From Defluviicoccus sp. (GTDB taxonomy: Bacteria; Pseudomonadota; Alphaproteobacteria; MPNO01), in the NCBI GenBank assembly GCA_028821395.1, contig JAPPGP010000215.1, positions 1 to 42,404 on the forward strand: DNA of 42,404 bases, in the 5' to 3' direction. The translations under genes and the position numbers were made by a program. This document shows positions 1 through 6,263 of the stretch, one piece after another. Positions within the stretch are counted from its first letter, which is position 1. Each line of letters begins with the position of its first letter. The notes beneath the pieces were generated by a model. It was not told the origin of the DNA and made no database searches. It saw only the letters and a list, made by a program, of their open reading frames with translations.

Positions 1-1
1 G

Positions 2-700
2 GCGGCGGGGCCGCCGGCGCTGGCGGCCGAGATCGACGGGGTCGGGCATTCGGTGTGGGCAGCCGACGGGGCGGCGGGCGCGGCGCTGGTCCGCGCGGCA
101 GGGCGGCTGGAGACGCTCTACATCGCCGACGGCCACCACCGCTCGGAGGCCGCGTCCCGGGTCGGGGGGCGCTTCCTCGCGATCGGCTTTCCCGCCGGCG
201 AGATGCGCATCCTCGACTACAACCGGGTGGTCCGCGACCTCGCCGGGCGCTCGCCGGAGGCGTTCCTGGCGGCGCTCCGGGACGACTTCGCCGTCACCCC
301 GTCCGACCGGCCGGTCCGCCCCGAACGACCGGGGCGGTTCGGGCTCTATTTGGCGGGGCGGTGGTACGGCCTCGATCTCGAAACGGCACAAGCGGCGGGT
401 GGCGACCCGGCGGCGGCGCTTGATGCCGAGATCCTGTCGCGCGCCGTGCTCGCGCCGCTGCTCGGCATCGGCGATCCGCGCAGCGATCCGAGGATCGACT
501 TCGTCGGCGGCGGCCGCGGCCTCGACGGGCTCGCCGCCCGGGTCGATTCGGGCGAGATGGCGGCCGCCTTCGCCGTCCGCCCGGTCACCCTCGACCGGCT
601 CTTCGCGGTCGCCGACGCCGGGCGGGCGATGCCGCCCAAATCGACCTGGTTCGAGCCCAAGCTCGCCGACGGGCTGCTGTCGCTGCCGCTGGAAGGCTGA
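2..700 (+). CDS. DUF1015 family protein, C-terminal part (5' end outside window)
   Basis: The reading frame is open from the window edge, so the gene is truncated at its 5' end; about 232 C-terminal residues of a family usually around 400 long are present. The sequence shows the DUF1015 signatures: a GVGHSVW stretch near the edge, then DGHHRSEAA, followed by an Arg/Asp-rich second half. DUF1015 is a conserved protein of unknown biochemical role, sometimes found near serine biosynthesis genes. The next gene starts one base after the stop, so the two are probably cotranscribed. The family call is confident; no function is assigned. Confidence 0.85.
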   Translation, partial: AAGPPALAAEIDGVGHSVWAADGAAGAALVRAAGRLETLYIADGHHRSEAASRVGGRFLAIGFPAGEMRILDYNRVVRDLAGRSPEAFLAALRDDFAVTPSDRPVRPERPGRFGLYLAGRWYGLDLETAQAAGGDPAAALDAEILSRAVLAPLLGIGDPRSDPRIDFVGGGRGLDGLAARVDSGEMAAAFAVRPVTLDRLFAVADAGRAMPPKSTWFEPKLADGLLSLPLEG

Positions 701-701
701 G

Positions 702-908
702 ATGGCGGCGCCCGACGAGACCTACGAACGCATCGCGGGGTGCTGCAACGCCTGCCGCCACTACGACCCGACCGCCTTCGGGAAGGCCAATTACGGCCAT
801 TGCCGGCGCTACCCGCCGGTCGCCGTCGAGACGCGCGGCGGGCTCAAGCGCGGGGTCTGGCCGGTGGTGGGCTATGACGACAGCTGCGGCGAGTACAACC
901 CGGCCTGA
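702..908 (+). CDS. small cysteine-rich protein, probably metal-binding
   Basis: A 68-residue protein whose ATG lies one base after the DUF1015 stop, consistent with translational coupling. Cysteines fall at 14, 15, 18, 34 and 62, in a CC-x2-C ... GHCRRYPP ... WPVV ... CGEY arrangement. This resembles a widespread small hypothetical family with a GxCRRYPP core and a WP..CGE tail; four or five cysteines suggest bound zinc or iron, which is inference. It has no signal peptide or membrane segment. An in-frame longer reading frame begins far upstream inside DUF1015, but the coupled start is much more likely. Confidence 0.75.
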   Translation: MAAPDETYERIAGCCNACRHYDPTAFGKANYGHCRRYPPVAVETRGGLKRGVWPVVGYDDSCGEYNPA

Positions 909-916
909 CCGCCTAA

Positions 917-932
917 TGTTTCACGTGAAACA
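917..932. promoter_or_regulatory. parS: parS centromere-like site (ParB binding and loading)
   Basis: The sequence TGTTTCACGTGAAACA is a perfect 16-bp palindrome and matches the bacterial chromosomal parS consensus (TGTTNCACGTGAAACA) at every position. ParB binds such sites and spreads around them, and they normally cluster near oriC. It lies in the 190-bp noncoding gap between the cysteine-rich gene and the YciI-like gene. I found no second copy in the window. parA and parB are not in the window. Confidence 0.9.
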
Positions 933-934
933 AT

Positions 935-951
935 GGTCAGCATTGTTGACC
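935..951. promoter_or_regulatory. imperfect palindrome next to parS, possible operator
   Basis: GGTCAGCATTGTTGACC is a 17-bp near-palindrome around a central T, with 7 of 8 pairs matching. It starts three bases after parS and overlaps a weak TTGACC -35-like hexamer at 946-951. It could be an operator for the downstream YciI-like gene. No regulator gene is adjacent. Confidence 0.3.
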
Positions 952-1098
952 TATTTGTCATATCAAGAATTTACCGGACACCGTAACGGAGCCGCGCAAC
1001 ACGGCGTTCCGGCCCGAAATCGGCCCGGCGTATCGAGGGACCGGATTGCCGCGCCCGCGCGCCCATGCGACAGTCGGCGCGGAGAGCGGGAGAGGGTC

Positions 1099-1704
1099 AT
1101 GCTGTTCCTCGTCACCAGCCGGGAGCCCCGGCCGCACGGGCCGTGGCACACGCCGGGGCGTCACGCCGGCTGCCTCGCCCACTGGGTCGGCACGCACATG
1201 TCGGGAGTCGCGGTGATCCACCCGATCATGTTCGTGCGCGGCTATGCGATCTATGTCGAGGCCGATAGCGGGCGCGCCTTGCGCGAGATCCTCGAAGGCA
1301 ATCCGATGTGGCCCGACGAGACCTACCGGATCTACGTGCTGGAGGAGAACGGCAAGGTGAAGAACGATCCCGTGCCCGAGGGCAAGCAGCGCTTCCTGAT
1401 CCTCGCCCGGCCGGCCAAGCCGCTGCCGCCCGACCTCGACTACGCGGGCACCGAGGCGATGCTGGAGCGCATCGCCGCCGAGCACGGCGCGATGGTGCAC
1501 CGCCTGGTGGAGGACATCGCGGGCTACGCCATCCTGGTCGACGTCGCCAGCAACGACCAGATCCGCACCCTGCTGGAGCCGCTGCCGATCACCACCTTCG
1601 TCAACTACGAGATCCTGCCGCTCGGCTCGATGGGCGGCCACGCGCGGCATATCGAGGCGCTCGGGCTCGACGTTCCGTTCGAGGGGAAGCGGGAGGACGG
1701 GTAA
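1099..1704 (+). CDS. YciI/muconolactone-isomerase-like alpha-beta barrel protein
   Basis: 201 residues with no signal peptide. The N-terminal half (MLFLVTSREP...GTHMSGVAVIHPIMFVRGYAIYVEAD) and the second half (RFLILARPAK...YAILVDVASNDQIRTLLEPLP) look like two ferredoxin-like halves of the dimeric alpha-beta barrel superfamily, which includes YciI-like and muconolactone-isomerase-like proteins. The ATG at 1099 is preceded by a purine-rich ribosome site (ggagagcgggagagg). The same frame is open upstream to about 874, but that extension translates the parS palindrome and is rejected. The enzymatic role is unknown. Confidence 0.65.
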   Translation: MLFLVTSREPRPHGPWHTPGRHAGCLAHWVGTHMSGVAVIHPIMFVRGYAIYVEADSGRALREILEGNPMWPDETYRIYVLEENGKVKNDPVPEGKQRFLILARPAKPLPPDLDYAGTEAMLERIAAEHGAMVHRLVEDIAGYAILVDVASNDQIRTLLEPLPITTFVNYEILPLGSMGGHARHIEALGLDVPFEGKREDG

Positions 1705-1738
1705 GCGGACCCCTCCGGCTCCACCTCGCCCCAGCGGC

Positions 1739-2158
1739 TCAACCGCCCGCCCACGGATCGGCCAGGTCGAGGCCGAGGCCTTCGAAGTCGCGCACGTTGC
1801 GCGTCGCGACCGCGAGGCCGTGTGCGTCCGCCGTGCCGGCGATGAGCGCGGCTCCGAGGTCCAACACGCGCCCCGAGCGCCGCGCCCGCGCGCGCAACGC
1901 GGCGGCGCGCGCGGCTTCGGCGCGGCCGAGCGCTAGGATGCGGTCTTCGTAGAGCGCCTCGAGAGAGCGCAGCGCGGCATCGATGGCCTCGCGGCGGCGG
2001 CCGGGCGGGAGCAGGGCGAGGCCGAACTCCAGCTCGTGCACGACGATCGCCGAGAGCCAGAGCTCCGCGTGTCCGGACAGGAACGCGACGACGCGCGGGT
2101 TCGGGGCGTCCCGCGTCAGCTCGGATACCACGTTGCTATCGAGCAGATAGTCCCTCAT
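1739..2158 (-). CDS. vapC: VapC-type PIN-domain toxin (FitB-like)
   Basis: 139 residues. PIN-domain acidic residues are visible: D7 (LLDSNVVSEL), E42 (VVHELEFG), D100 (VLDLGAALIAGTA) and D124 (TRNVRDFEGLGL). PIN toxins are metal-dependent endoribonucleases that often cut tRNA or rRNA; the D-S-N-VVSEL start and the TRN..DF motif point to the FitB/VapC branch. Its ATG overlaps the antitoxin stop as ATGA (2155-2158), so translation is coupled. The target RNA cannot be inferred. Confidence 0.88.
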   Translation of the reverse strand: MRDYLLDSNVVSELTRDAPNPRVVAFLSGHAELWLSAIVVHELEFGLALLPPGRRREAIDAALRSLEALYEDRILALGRAEAARAAALRARARRSGRVLDLGAALIAGTADAHGLAVATRNVRDFEGLGLDLADPWAGG

Positions 2159-2439
2159 TCCGCGTCGCCGGCGGCGAAGGGGATCGCTCTGGCGGAGCCG
2201 CGCCCGCCGCGAGGATCGAGGTTCGCGCCGCGCGGCAGGTTGTCGACCAGCCATCGCCCGAGCGGCGGGCGGGGGCTCGCGCGGGCCTCCCACTCGGCGG
2301 CCGGCACCACCACGAAGGTCCGCCGCCGGCCGATACGCTGCGGCCCCTCTTCTTGCGCCAGGCGCAGGACCTCGGACAGCCGCGCCTTGGCCTCGGCGAC
2401 GCTCCAGACGCGGGGGGGATTGCGCAGCGGATCGGCCAT
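2155..2439 (-). CDS. vapB: Phd/YefM-type antitoxin of the first TA pair
   Basis: 94 residues. The N-terminal WSVAEAKARLSEVLRLAQEEGPQRIGRRRTFVVVPAAEWEA is the Phd/YefM DNA-binding fold: AKA.LSE.l helix, then the strand pair ending in vv.aaeWe. The C-terminal tail is basic and Pro/Gly-rich, as expected of the disordered toxin-neutralising part. It lies directly upstream of the PIN toxin with a 4-bp overlap. A strong near-palindrome starts 19 bases upstream of its start codon, fitting autoregulation by this family. Confidence 0.85.
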   Translation of the reverse strand: MADPLRNPPRVWSVAEAKARLSEVLRLAQEEGPQRIGRRRTFVVVPAAEWEARASPRPPLGRWLVDNLPRGANLDPRGGRGSARAIPFAAGDAE

Positions 2440-2457
2440 GGGTGCTCCGTGAGCATA

Positions 2458-2488
2458 TATGGTCCAATATAGTCCATATTAGACCATA
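2458..2488 (-). promoter_or_regulatory. putative operator of the first toxin-antitoxin pair
   Basis: TATGGTCCAATAT (2458-2470) and ATATTAGACCATA (2476-2488) form a 13-bp inverted repeat with one mismatch and a 5-bp spacer. It is AT-rich in a GC-rich setting and contains TATA-like hexamers, so it probably overlaps the promoter. Phd/YefM antitoxins repress their own operons by binding such repeats; binding here is inferred from position. Confidence 0.6.
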
Positions 2489-2550
2489 CCGTCGAGTGCC
2501 GGCACTGCGCTCCGTCTTCCAGCTCGGCCATGACACGGCGATGGATGCGA

Positions 2551-2570
2551 TGCGTCACTTTTGTGACGCA
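2551..2570. promoter_or_regulatory. perfect 8-bp hairpin/palindrome upstream of dgkA
   Basis: TGCGTCAC, a TTTT spacer and GTGACGCA form a perfect 8-bp inverted repeat 46 bases before the dgkA start codon. It may be an operator or an RNA hairpin in the leader. No adjacent regulator explains it. Confidence 0.4.
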
Positions 2571-2616
2571 ATCCGCACCTACCGTCCGCGCCCATACGGG
2601 GCAGGGGAGGTTCGGC

Positions 2617-3012
2617 ATGACGACTCCGGAGCGGCGGACGAGCCGGCACAAGGGCAAGGCGGGGCCGGTGCGGATCTGGCGCGCGCTGCTCTACTCCTTG
2701 GCCGGGCTCGGAGCCGCGTTTCGCAACGAGGCCGCGTTCCGCCAGGAGCTCGCGCTGGCCGCCATACTGGTGGTTGCCGCGGTAGCCCTGCCGGCGAGCC
2801 CGGTCCAGCTCGCGCTGCTGATCGGCCCGGTGCTGCTGGTGCTTGTGGTCGAGCTGCTCAACTCGGCGATCGAGGCCGCGGTCGACCGCATCTCCTTCGA
2901 CGACCACGCGCTCGCCAGGCAGGCCAAGGACATAGGCAGCGCCGCGGTGTTCGTCAGCATGCTCGGCTGCGCGGCGGTCTGGGGGCTGGTGCTCTACGAC
3001 ATCTTCGGGTGA
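2617..3012 (+). CDS. dgkA: diacylglycerol kinase
   Basis: 131 residues, the usual size for the small trimeric membrane kinase that phosphorylates diacylglycerol to phosphatidate for lipid recycling. The family signature is clear: ELLNSAIEAAVDRIS, containing the conserved E..N.AIE..VD residues. Around it are three predicted membrane helices (about 37-57, 60-75 and 103-125), an early amphipathic segment with FRNEAAFRQE, and HALARQAKDIGSAAV. The ATG at 2617 follows GGGGAGG; a start at 2530 would add 29 residues that include the leader palindrome and is not preferred. Confidence 0.93.
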   Translation: MTTPERRTSRHKGKAGPVRIWRALLYSLAGLGAAFRNEAAFRQELALAAILVVAAVALPASPVQLALLIGPVLLVLVVELLNSAIEAAVDRISFDDHALARQAKDIGSAAVFVSMLGCAAVWGLVLYDIFG

Positions 3013-3152
3013 GGGATGGCCAAGCCGTCATTTCCAGCGGAGCGACCGTCGGTGCGAATCGGAGGGATCGCGAGGGAACTTAGAGCCACGGTCCACCTCC
3101 CGCCCAGCGTGACAAAATGATTGATTCTTGACAGCAATCCCTCAATATTTGG

Positions 3153-3224
3153 GGTGCTGAGTTAGGAGCCACGAAGGTGGCCACCGGCTCGGCAGCACCG
3201 ATAGCCCCGCCCAGGCGGGGCTAT
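3153..3224 (+). ncRNA. candidate structured RNA or structured 3' region
   Basis: A compact set of nested inverted repeats lies in the 216-bp noncoding stretch after dgkA. The outer arms are GGTGCTG (3153-3159) and CAGCACC (3193-3199). Inside them is GCCAC-GAAG-GTGGC (3168-3181), and an 11-bp GC-rich hairpin follows (3201-3224). TTGACA occurs at 3128-3133, but I see no convincing -10. It could be a small RNA or simply the shared 3' region of dgkA and the convergent DUF3800 gene. No Rfam family was recognised. Confidence 0.3.
3201..3224. terminator. GC-rich perfect hairpin, possible bidirectional terminator
   Basis: ATAGCCCCGCC-CA-GGCGGGGCTAT is a perfect 11-bp stem between the convergent genes dgkA and DUF3800. 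There is no U-tract on either side, so intrinsic termination is uncertain. On the reverse strand its first bases would have formed the original stop codon of DUF3800 before the IS inserted at 3228. Confidence 0.45.
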
Positions 3225-3288
3225 CTAATGAGGTGGCGCCGGAAAATCGGACAGTTGGTTAAGGTGTATTCCGCCGTCTGACGGAGGA

Positions 3289-3576
3289 ATGCAGAAGAGC
3301 AAGCGACGCAGGTTTTCGGGGGAGCTGAAGGCGAAGATCGCGCTTGAGGCGCTTCGGGGCGATCGGACGCTTCAGGAGATCGCCGCGCGGCACCAGGTTC
3401 ATCCGAACCAGGTCGGCGCCTGGAAGCGCCAGGCGATGGAGGGGCTGGCGGAGGTCTTCTCCGGTGGAGGGGAGCGCCGGGCGCGGGATCACGAGAGCGA
3501 GGTCCGCGATCTTCACGCCAAGATCGGGGAGTTGATCGTAGAGCGTGATTTTTTGTCTCGCGGGTCGGGTCGCTGA
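3289..3576 (+). CDS. IS3-family transposase OrfA
   Basis: 95 residues. The N-terminal part (RRRFSGELKAKIALEALRGDRTLQEIAARHQVHPNQVGAWKRQ) is the helix-turn-helix that binds the IS ends. The later HESEVRDLHAKIGELIVERDFL segment is the leucine-zipper-like oligomerisation helix. GGAGG lies immediately before the ATG. The slippery sequence T-TTT-TTG at 3549-3555 sits at the end of the zipper; a -1 shift there would produce the OrfAB transposase. Confidence 0.92.
   Translation: MQKSKRRRFSGELKAKIALEALRGDRTLQEIAARHQVHPNQVGAWKRQAMEGLAEVFSGGGERRARDHESEVRDLHAKIGELIVERDFLSRGSGR
3549..3555 (+). promoter_or_regulatory. -1 ribosomal frameshift heptamer (T TTT TTG)
   Basis: In the orfA phase the codons are TTT TTG. 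Slipping back one base puts TTT TTT in the P and A sites and continues directly into the orfB phase, which is open from here to 4508. This is the classical IS3-family way of making the fused transposase. Confidence 0.75.
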
Positions 3577-3596
3577 GCCGGGCCGAGCGTCGGGCG

Positions 3597-4508
3597 ATGG
3601 TTGTGCGCGACCACCCGTCGTTGAGCCTGACCCGGCAGTGCCGCCTGCTGTCGATCGGCCGCTCCTCACTCTACTACGAGCCGAAGGGGGAGAGCGCGGA
3701 GACGCTGGCTCTGATGCGCCGGATCGACGAGTTGTTCCTGAAGTATCCGTTTTACGGCGCCCGCCGGATGGTGCTTCACCTGCGCCGCGAGGGCGTGCGG
3801 ATCGGGCGCCGGCGCGCCGCACGGCTGATGCGCCTGATGGGGCTTGAGGCGATCTGGCGGGCGCCGCGGACCAGCGCGCCGCATCCCGAGCACCGGGTTT
3901 ACCCGTATCTGCTGCGCGGCCTGGCGATCGAACGGGCGGACCATGTCTGGTGCGCCGACATCACCTACATCCCGGTGCGGCGCGGCTTCCTCTACCTGGT
4001 GGCGGTTATGGACTGGGCGAGCCGCTACGTCCTGGCCTGGCGGCTGTCGAACACGCTGGACGCCAGCTTCTGTACGGACGCGCTGGAAGAGGCCCTGGCC
4101 GCGCATGGCGCGCCGGAGATCTTCAACACCGACCAGGGCAGCCAGTGCACCAGCCTGGCCTTCACCGGCCGCCTGCGGGAGGCCGGCATCCGCATCTCGA
4201 TGGACGGCCGCGGCCGGTGCATGGACAACATCTTCATCGAGCGGCTGTGGCGCTCGCTCAAATACGAGGCGGTCTATCTGCACGAGATCGCCGACGGCTT
4301 CGCCGCCCGGCGCGTGATCGGCGACTGGATCGGCTTCTACAACACCGAGAGGCCTCATTCGGCGCTGGGCGGGCGAACCCCGGCCGAGGCATACCGCGAC
4401 CGGTCGCCTGTGGATATGATGGACAAGCCGCTGCGCGCCTTGCCCACATCCCCACAGGCGCAACAGCAGCAACAGGAAGATCGAATCAAGGGGATTCTGG
4501 CGGCCTGA
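3597..4508 (+). CDS. IS3-family transposase OrfB (DDE integrase core)
   Basis: 303 residues from the ATG; the functional product is probably the OrfAB fusion. An HTH_21-type region (YPFYGARRMVLHLRREGVRIGRRRAARLMRLMGL) precedes an rve integrase core. The catalytic acidic residues are in ADITYIP, NTDQGSQ and FIERLWRSLKYE, followed by the usual YNTERPHSALGGRTPAEAY tail. All key residues are present and there is no internal stop, so the enzyme is predicted to be active. Confidence 0.94.
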   Translation: MVVRDHPSLSLTRQCRLLSIGRSSLYYEPKGESAETLALMRRIDELFLKYPFYGARRMVLHLRREGVRIGRRRAARLMRLMGLEAIWRAPRTSAPHPEHRVYPYLLRGLAIERADHVWCADITYIPVRRGFLYLVAVMDWASRYVLAWRLSNTLDASFCTDALEEALAAHGAPEIFNTDQGSQCTSLAFTGRLREAGIRISMDGRGRCMDNIFIERLWRSLKYEAVYLHEIADGFAARRVIGDWIGFYNTERPHSALGGRTPAEAYRDRSPVDMMDKPLRALPTSPQAQQQQQEDRIKGILAA

Positions 4509-4539
4509 ACTTCACCCGGAATACACCTTAGCTCAGCCG

Positions 4540-5274
4540 TCAGGCTGTCCGAAAAGGTGGAGCCACCTCACTAACGATTCCATACGGATCCGCCCTGAAA
4601 GCTCTCTTGACCATGATGGGCTCAAGGATGAAGAACGATCTGTCCAGCCCGTATCGGGTCTTCGACGGAATTGGGCGTTCGCGTCGCAACAGCGCGTAAG
4701 CACATGCGTCCGCCGCCTGAATGAAGATCGATTTGGCCGAGTCCCGGTAGATGATGTCCTCCAGGATGCGATCGATGGGGATATTCCTCGACGATCGCCC
4801 GTCCGGCCAGTGTCCTACCGCGCTTGGGATGAAATTGAAGTGACCCATCCGCCTTCTGAGCGAATCGTAATTCTTGCCCTCGTCACAAAATATTATTGCT
4901 TGGCTGCCCGCAACTCGCATGTTGGTGTTGATTCTGTTCAACAAGAAATTGAATCCTCTTTCTTGTTGAGCGGAGGACACCGCTACATTGATTAGTTGCG
5001 CCGATGGCAGAGTAGCAATGGCCGACAGGAAATAGTCGAACAGCTGCGCCCGGCGTTCCTTCGAAACAGGGTGCCGCGCCAACTTACCTTTTCCGCCGTT
5101 CCAGTCGGTCGCATGCATTTCCGATTTCACGCGAATGCCGTCAGACTCACGCATTGCTCTGCGAGCGCCGAGGAGGTGATCCAGCGAAGCGCGCCATCCA
5201 TCGGCAGGAACGATGAGAGCGGAGAAGCAAGCTATGTTGCCATCGCCGGAATCGTCTACATACACGAAATGCAT
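4540..5274 (-). CDS. DUF3800 protein with an IS-encoded C-terminus
   Basis: 244 residues beginning MHFVYVDDSGD, typical of DUF3800, a family with RNase H-like predicted structure and conserved early Asp/Glu residues, often found in phage and defence contexts; function unknown. Codons beyond 4570 lie inside the IS right end, so the last nine residues and the stop are IS-derived. Joining the sequence across the 4-bp target duplication restores GIV-R-stop, one residue after the IV. The gene is visibly lower in GC than its neighbours, suggesting transfer. Most of the protein is intact, so it may still work. Confidence 0.8.
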   Translation of the reverse strand: MHFVYVDDSGDGNIACFSALIVPADGWRASLDHLLGARRAMRESDGIRVKSEMHATDWNGGKGKLARHPVSKERRAQLFDYFLSAIATLPSAQLINVAVSSAQQERGFNFLLNRINTNMRVAGSQAIIFCDEGKNYDSLRRRMGHFNFIPSAVGHWPDGRSSRNIPIDRILEDIIYRDSAKSIFIQAADACAYALLRRERPIPSKTRYGLDRSFFILEPIMVKRAFRADPYGIVSEVAPPFRTA

Positions 5275-5391
5275 ACGGACCTAGGGAGACGCGGGTACCG
5301 AAGAAGCCGTCCGCGCATTCTATAGCGCTTTTGGTCTCGCAACCGGAACCCCAAGGGGCAATGCGTCGAGTCTTGGCGTTGGCCTCCGCCC

Positions 5392-5871
5392 CTACGCCGC
5401 CGCGATGACCCCGCCCTTCACCCGCTTCCTGATCTCGTCCACCGTCGCCTGGACCGCGACCAGGTAGCCCTTCGCCATGCCGTCGGCGAACTCGCGCTCC
5501 TCGGCGCTGCCATGCGGCAGGTCCTCGCGCTCCAGGGTGAAGGCGAAGCGCAAGGAGAGCTCGCCCGTCTCGTCCTCCAGGATCTCGTTGACGATGGTGC
5601 CCATCTCGATCCCGGCGGTGCGGATGAATTCGACCTTCTCCTCGGGGTGGAACAGGATTTTTTCGGTCATCGCCTCGCCGCGGAACACGATGTCGCGGAA
5701 CAGGCCGTTCTCGAACCGCCCGGTGACCTTGCACCAGCTCATCGCCGGCACGAAGGGCACCGCGTCCTCCGCCTTGAGCACCAGCCCAAGCCAGATGTGA
5801 TGGCGGGTGAGAACGGGCTCCCCCGGGGCGAGGCCGGCATTGACCGGAACGCTGCGCTCGACCGAGAACAT
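5392..5871 (-). CDS. DUF1857 (AtaL-like SRPBCC) protein
   Basis: 159 residues with an SRPBCC/START-like helix-grip pattern: an N-terminal strand (MFSVERSVPVN), LTRHHIWLGLVLKAEDAVPFVPAMSWCKVTGRFENGLFRDIVFRG, central strands, and a long C-terminal helix (DGMAKGYLVAVQATVDEIRKRV). DUF1857 proteins are predicted to bind a small hydrophobic ligand; the substrate is unknown. The start at 5871 follows GGGAGGG with four bases between; an upstream in-frame start at 5907 would run through that ribosome site. The upstream region carries one copy of a direct repeat also found before the citE-like gene. Confidence 0.8.
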   Translation of the reverse strand: MFSVERSVPVNAGLAPGEPVLTRHHIWLGLVLKAEDAVPFVPAMSWCKVTGRFENGLFRDIVFRGEAMTEKILFHPEEKVEFIRTAGIEMGTIVNEILEDETGELSLRFAFTLEREDLPHGSAEEREFADGMAKGYLVAVQATVDEIRKRVKGGVIAAA

Positions 5872-5872
5872 C

Positions 5873-5949
5873 GTGCCCTCCCAAACGGTTTGCGTTCCCG
5901 CGATCATCGCACCCGGGCCGCCCGCTTGCCAGCGCCCGGGCCGGGTGCG
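5873..5949. repeat. direct repeat copy 1 flanking the second toxin-antitoxin pair
   Basis: The 12 bases at 5883-5894 and the 26 bases at 5924-5949 are identical to 6683-6694 and 6722-6747. The intervening part is diverged but almost the same length (29 against 27 bases). The preceding ten bases are partly similar. Both copies have the same orientation. Confidence 0.75.
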
Positions 5950-5964
5950 CCCGCTCCCGAGGCG

Positions 5965-6001
5965 TTGACGGTGTCGAAATTCTAGCTATATAGTTAGCTA
6001 G
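5965..6001 (+). promoter_or_regulatory. promoter and operator of the second toxin-antitoxin pair
   Basis: TTGACG (5965-5970), an 18-bp spacer and TATAGT (5989-5994) form a plausible sigma-70 promoter. The -10 hexamer is exactly the spacer of a perfect inverted repeat: CTAGCTA (5982-5988) and TAGCTAG (5995-6001). An antitoxin bound there would block RNA polymerase, which fits Phd/YefM autoregulation. Confidence 0.65.
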
Positions 6002-6027
6002 ATATGTCTCGACCGGGACGGAAAGCC

Positions 6028-6261
6028 ATGTACGTCGTCAACGTCCACCGAGCCAAGACCGAGCTTTCCCGATTGCTGGCGCGGGTCGAGGCCGGCGAGG
6101 ATGTCGTGATCGCACGGCGGGGCGAGCCCGTCGCGCGTCTCGTCGCGTGCAAGCCCCCGGTCAGGCGCCAGCCCGACGTCCTCAAGGGAAAAATCGTCGT
6201 TCCCGACACGTTCTTCGATCCCCTGCCGGAGGACGAGCTGACGGCGTGGGAAGGCCGATAA
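6028..6261 (+). CDS. vapB: Phd/YefM-type antitoxin of the second TA pair
   Basis: 77 residues from MYVVNVHRAKTELSRLLARVEAGEDVVIARRGEPVARLVACKPP, the standard Phd/YefM/VapB N-terminus. The tail includes KGKIVVPDTFFDPLPEDELTAWEGR; an FDPLPEDEL..W motif is common in antitoxins that bind this PIN toxin type. The ATG at 6028 is preceded by GGGACGGAAAG and starts the conserved domain; an in-frame ATG at 6004 lies almost on the operator and is less likely. The toxin GTG follows two bases after the stop. Confidence 0.87.
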   Translation: MYVVNVHRAKTELSRLLARVEAGEDVVIARRGEPVARLVACKPPVRRQPDVLKGKIVVPDTFFDPLPEDELTAWEGR

Positions 6262-6263
6262 CG

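Larger units (their letters stand above)
3229..4570 (+). mobile_element. intact IS3-family insertion sequence (1342 bp)
   Basis: The ends are TGAGGTGGCGCC...TCGGACAG on the left and its imperfect inverse on the right (19 of 26 bases match), with TG...CA termini. The element is flanked by a 4-bp direct repeat CTAA (3225-3228 and 4571-4574), a target duplication length seen in some IS3-family groups. It encodes orfA and orfB in overlapping phases joined by a slippery heptamer. Matching target repeats and intact frames suggest recent, possibly still active, transposition. Confidence 0.93.

Noticed and set aside
874..1098. N-terminal extension of the YciI-like protein through parS
   Set aside because: It would translate the palindrome and lacks a ribosome site; the domain starts at 1099, which has one.
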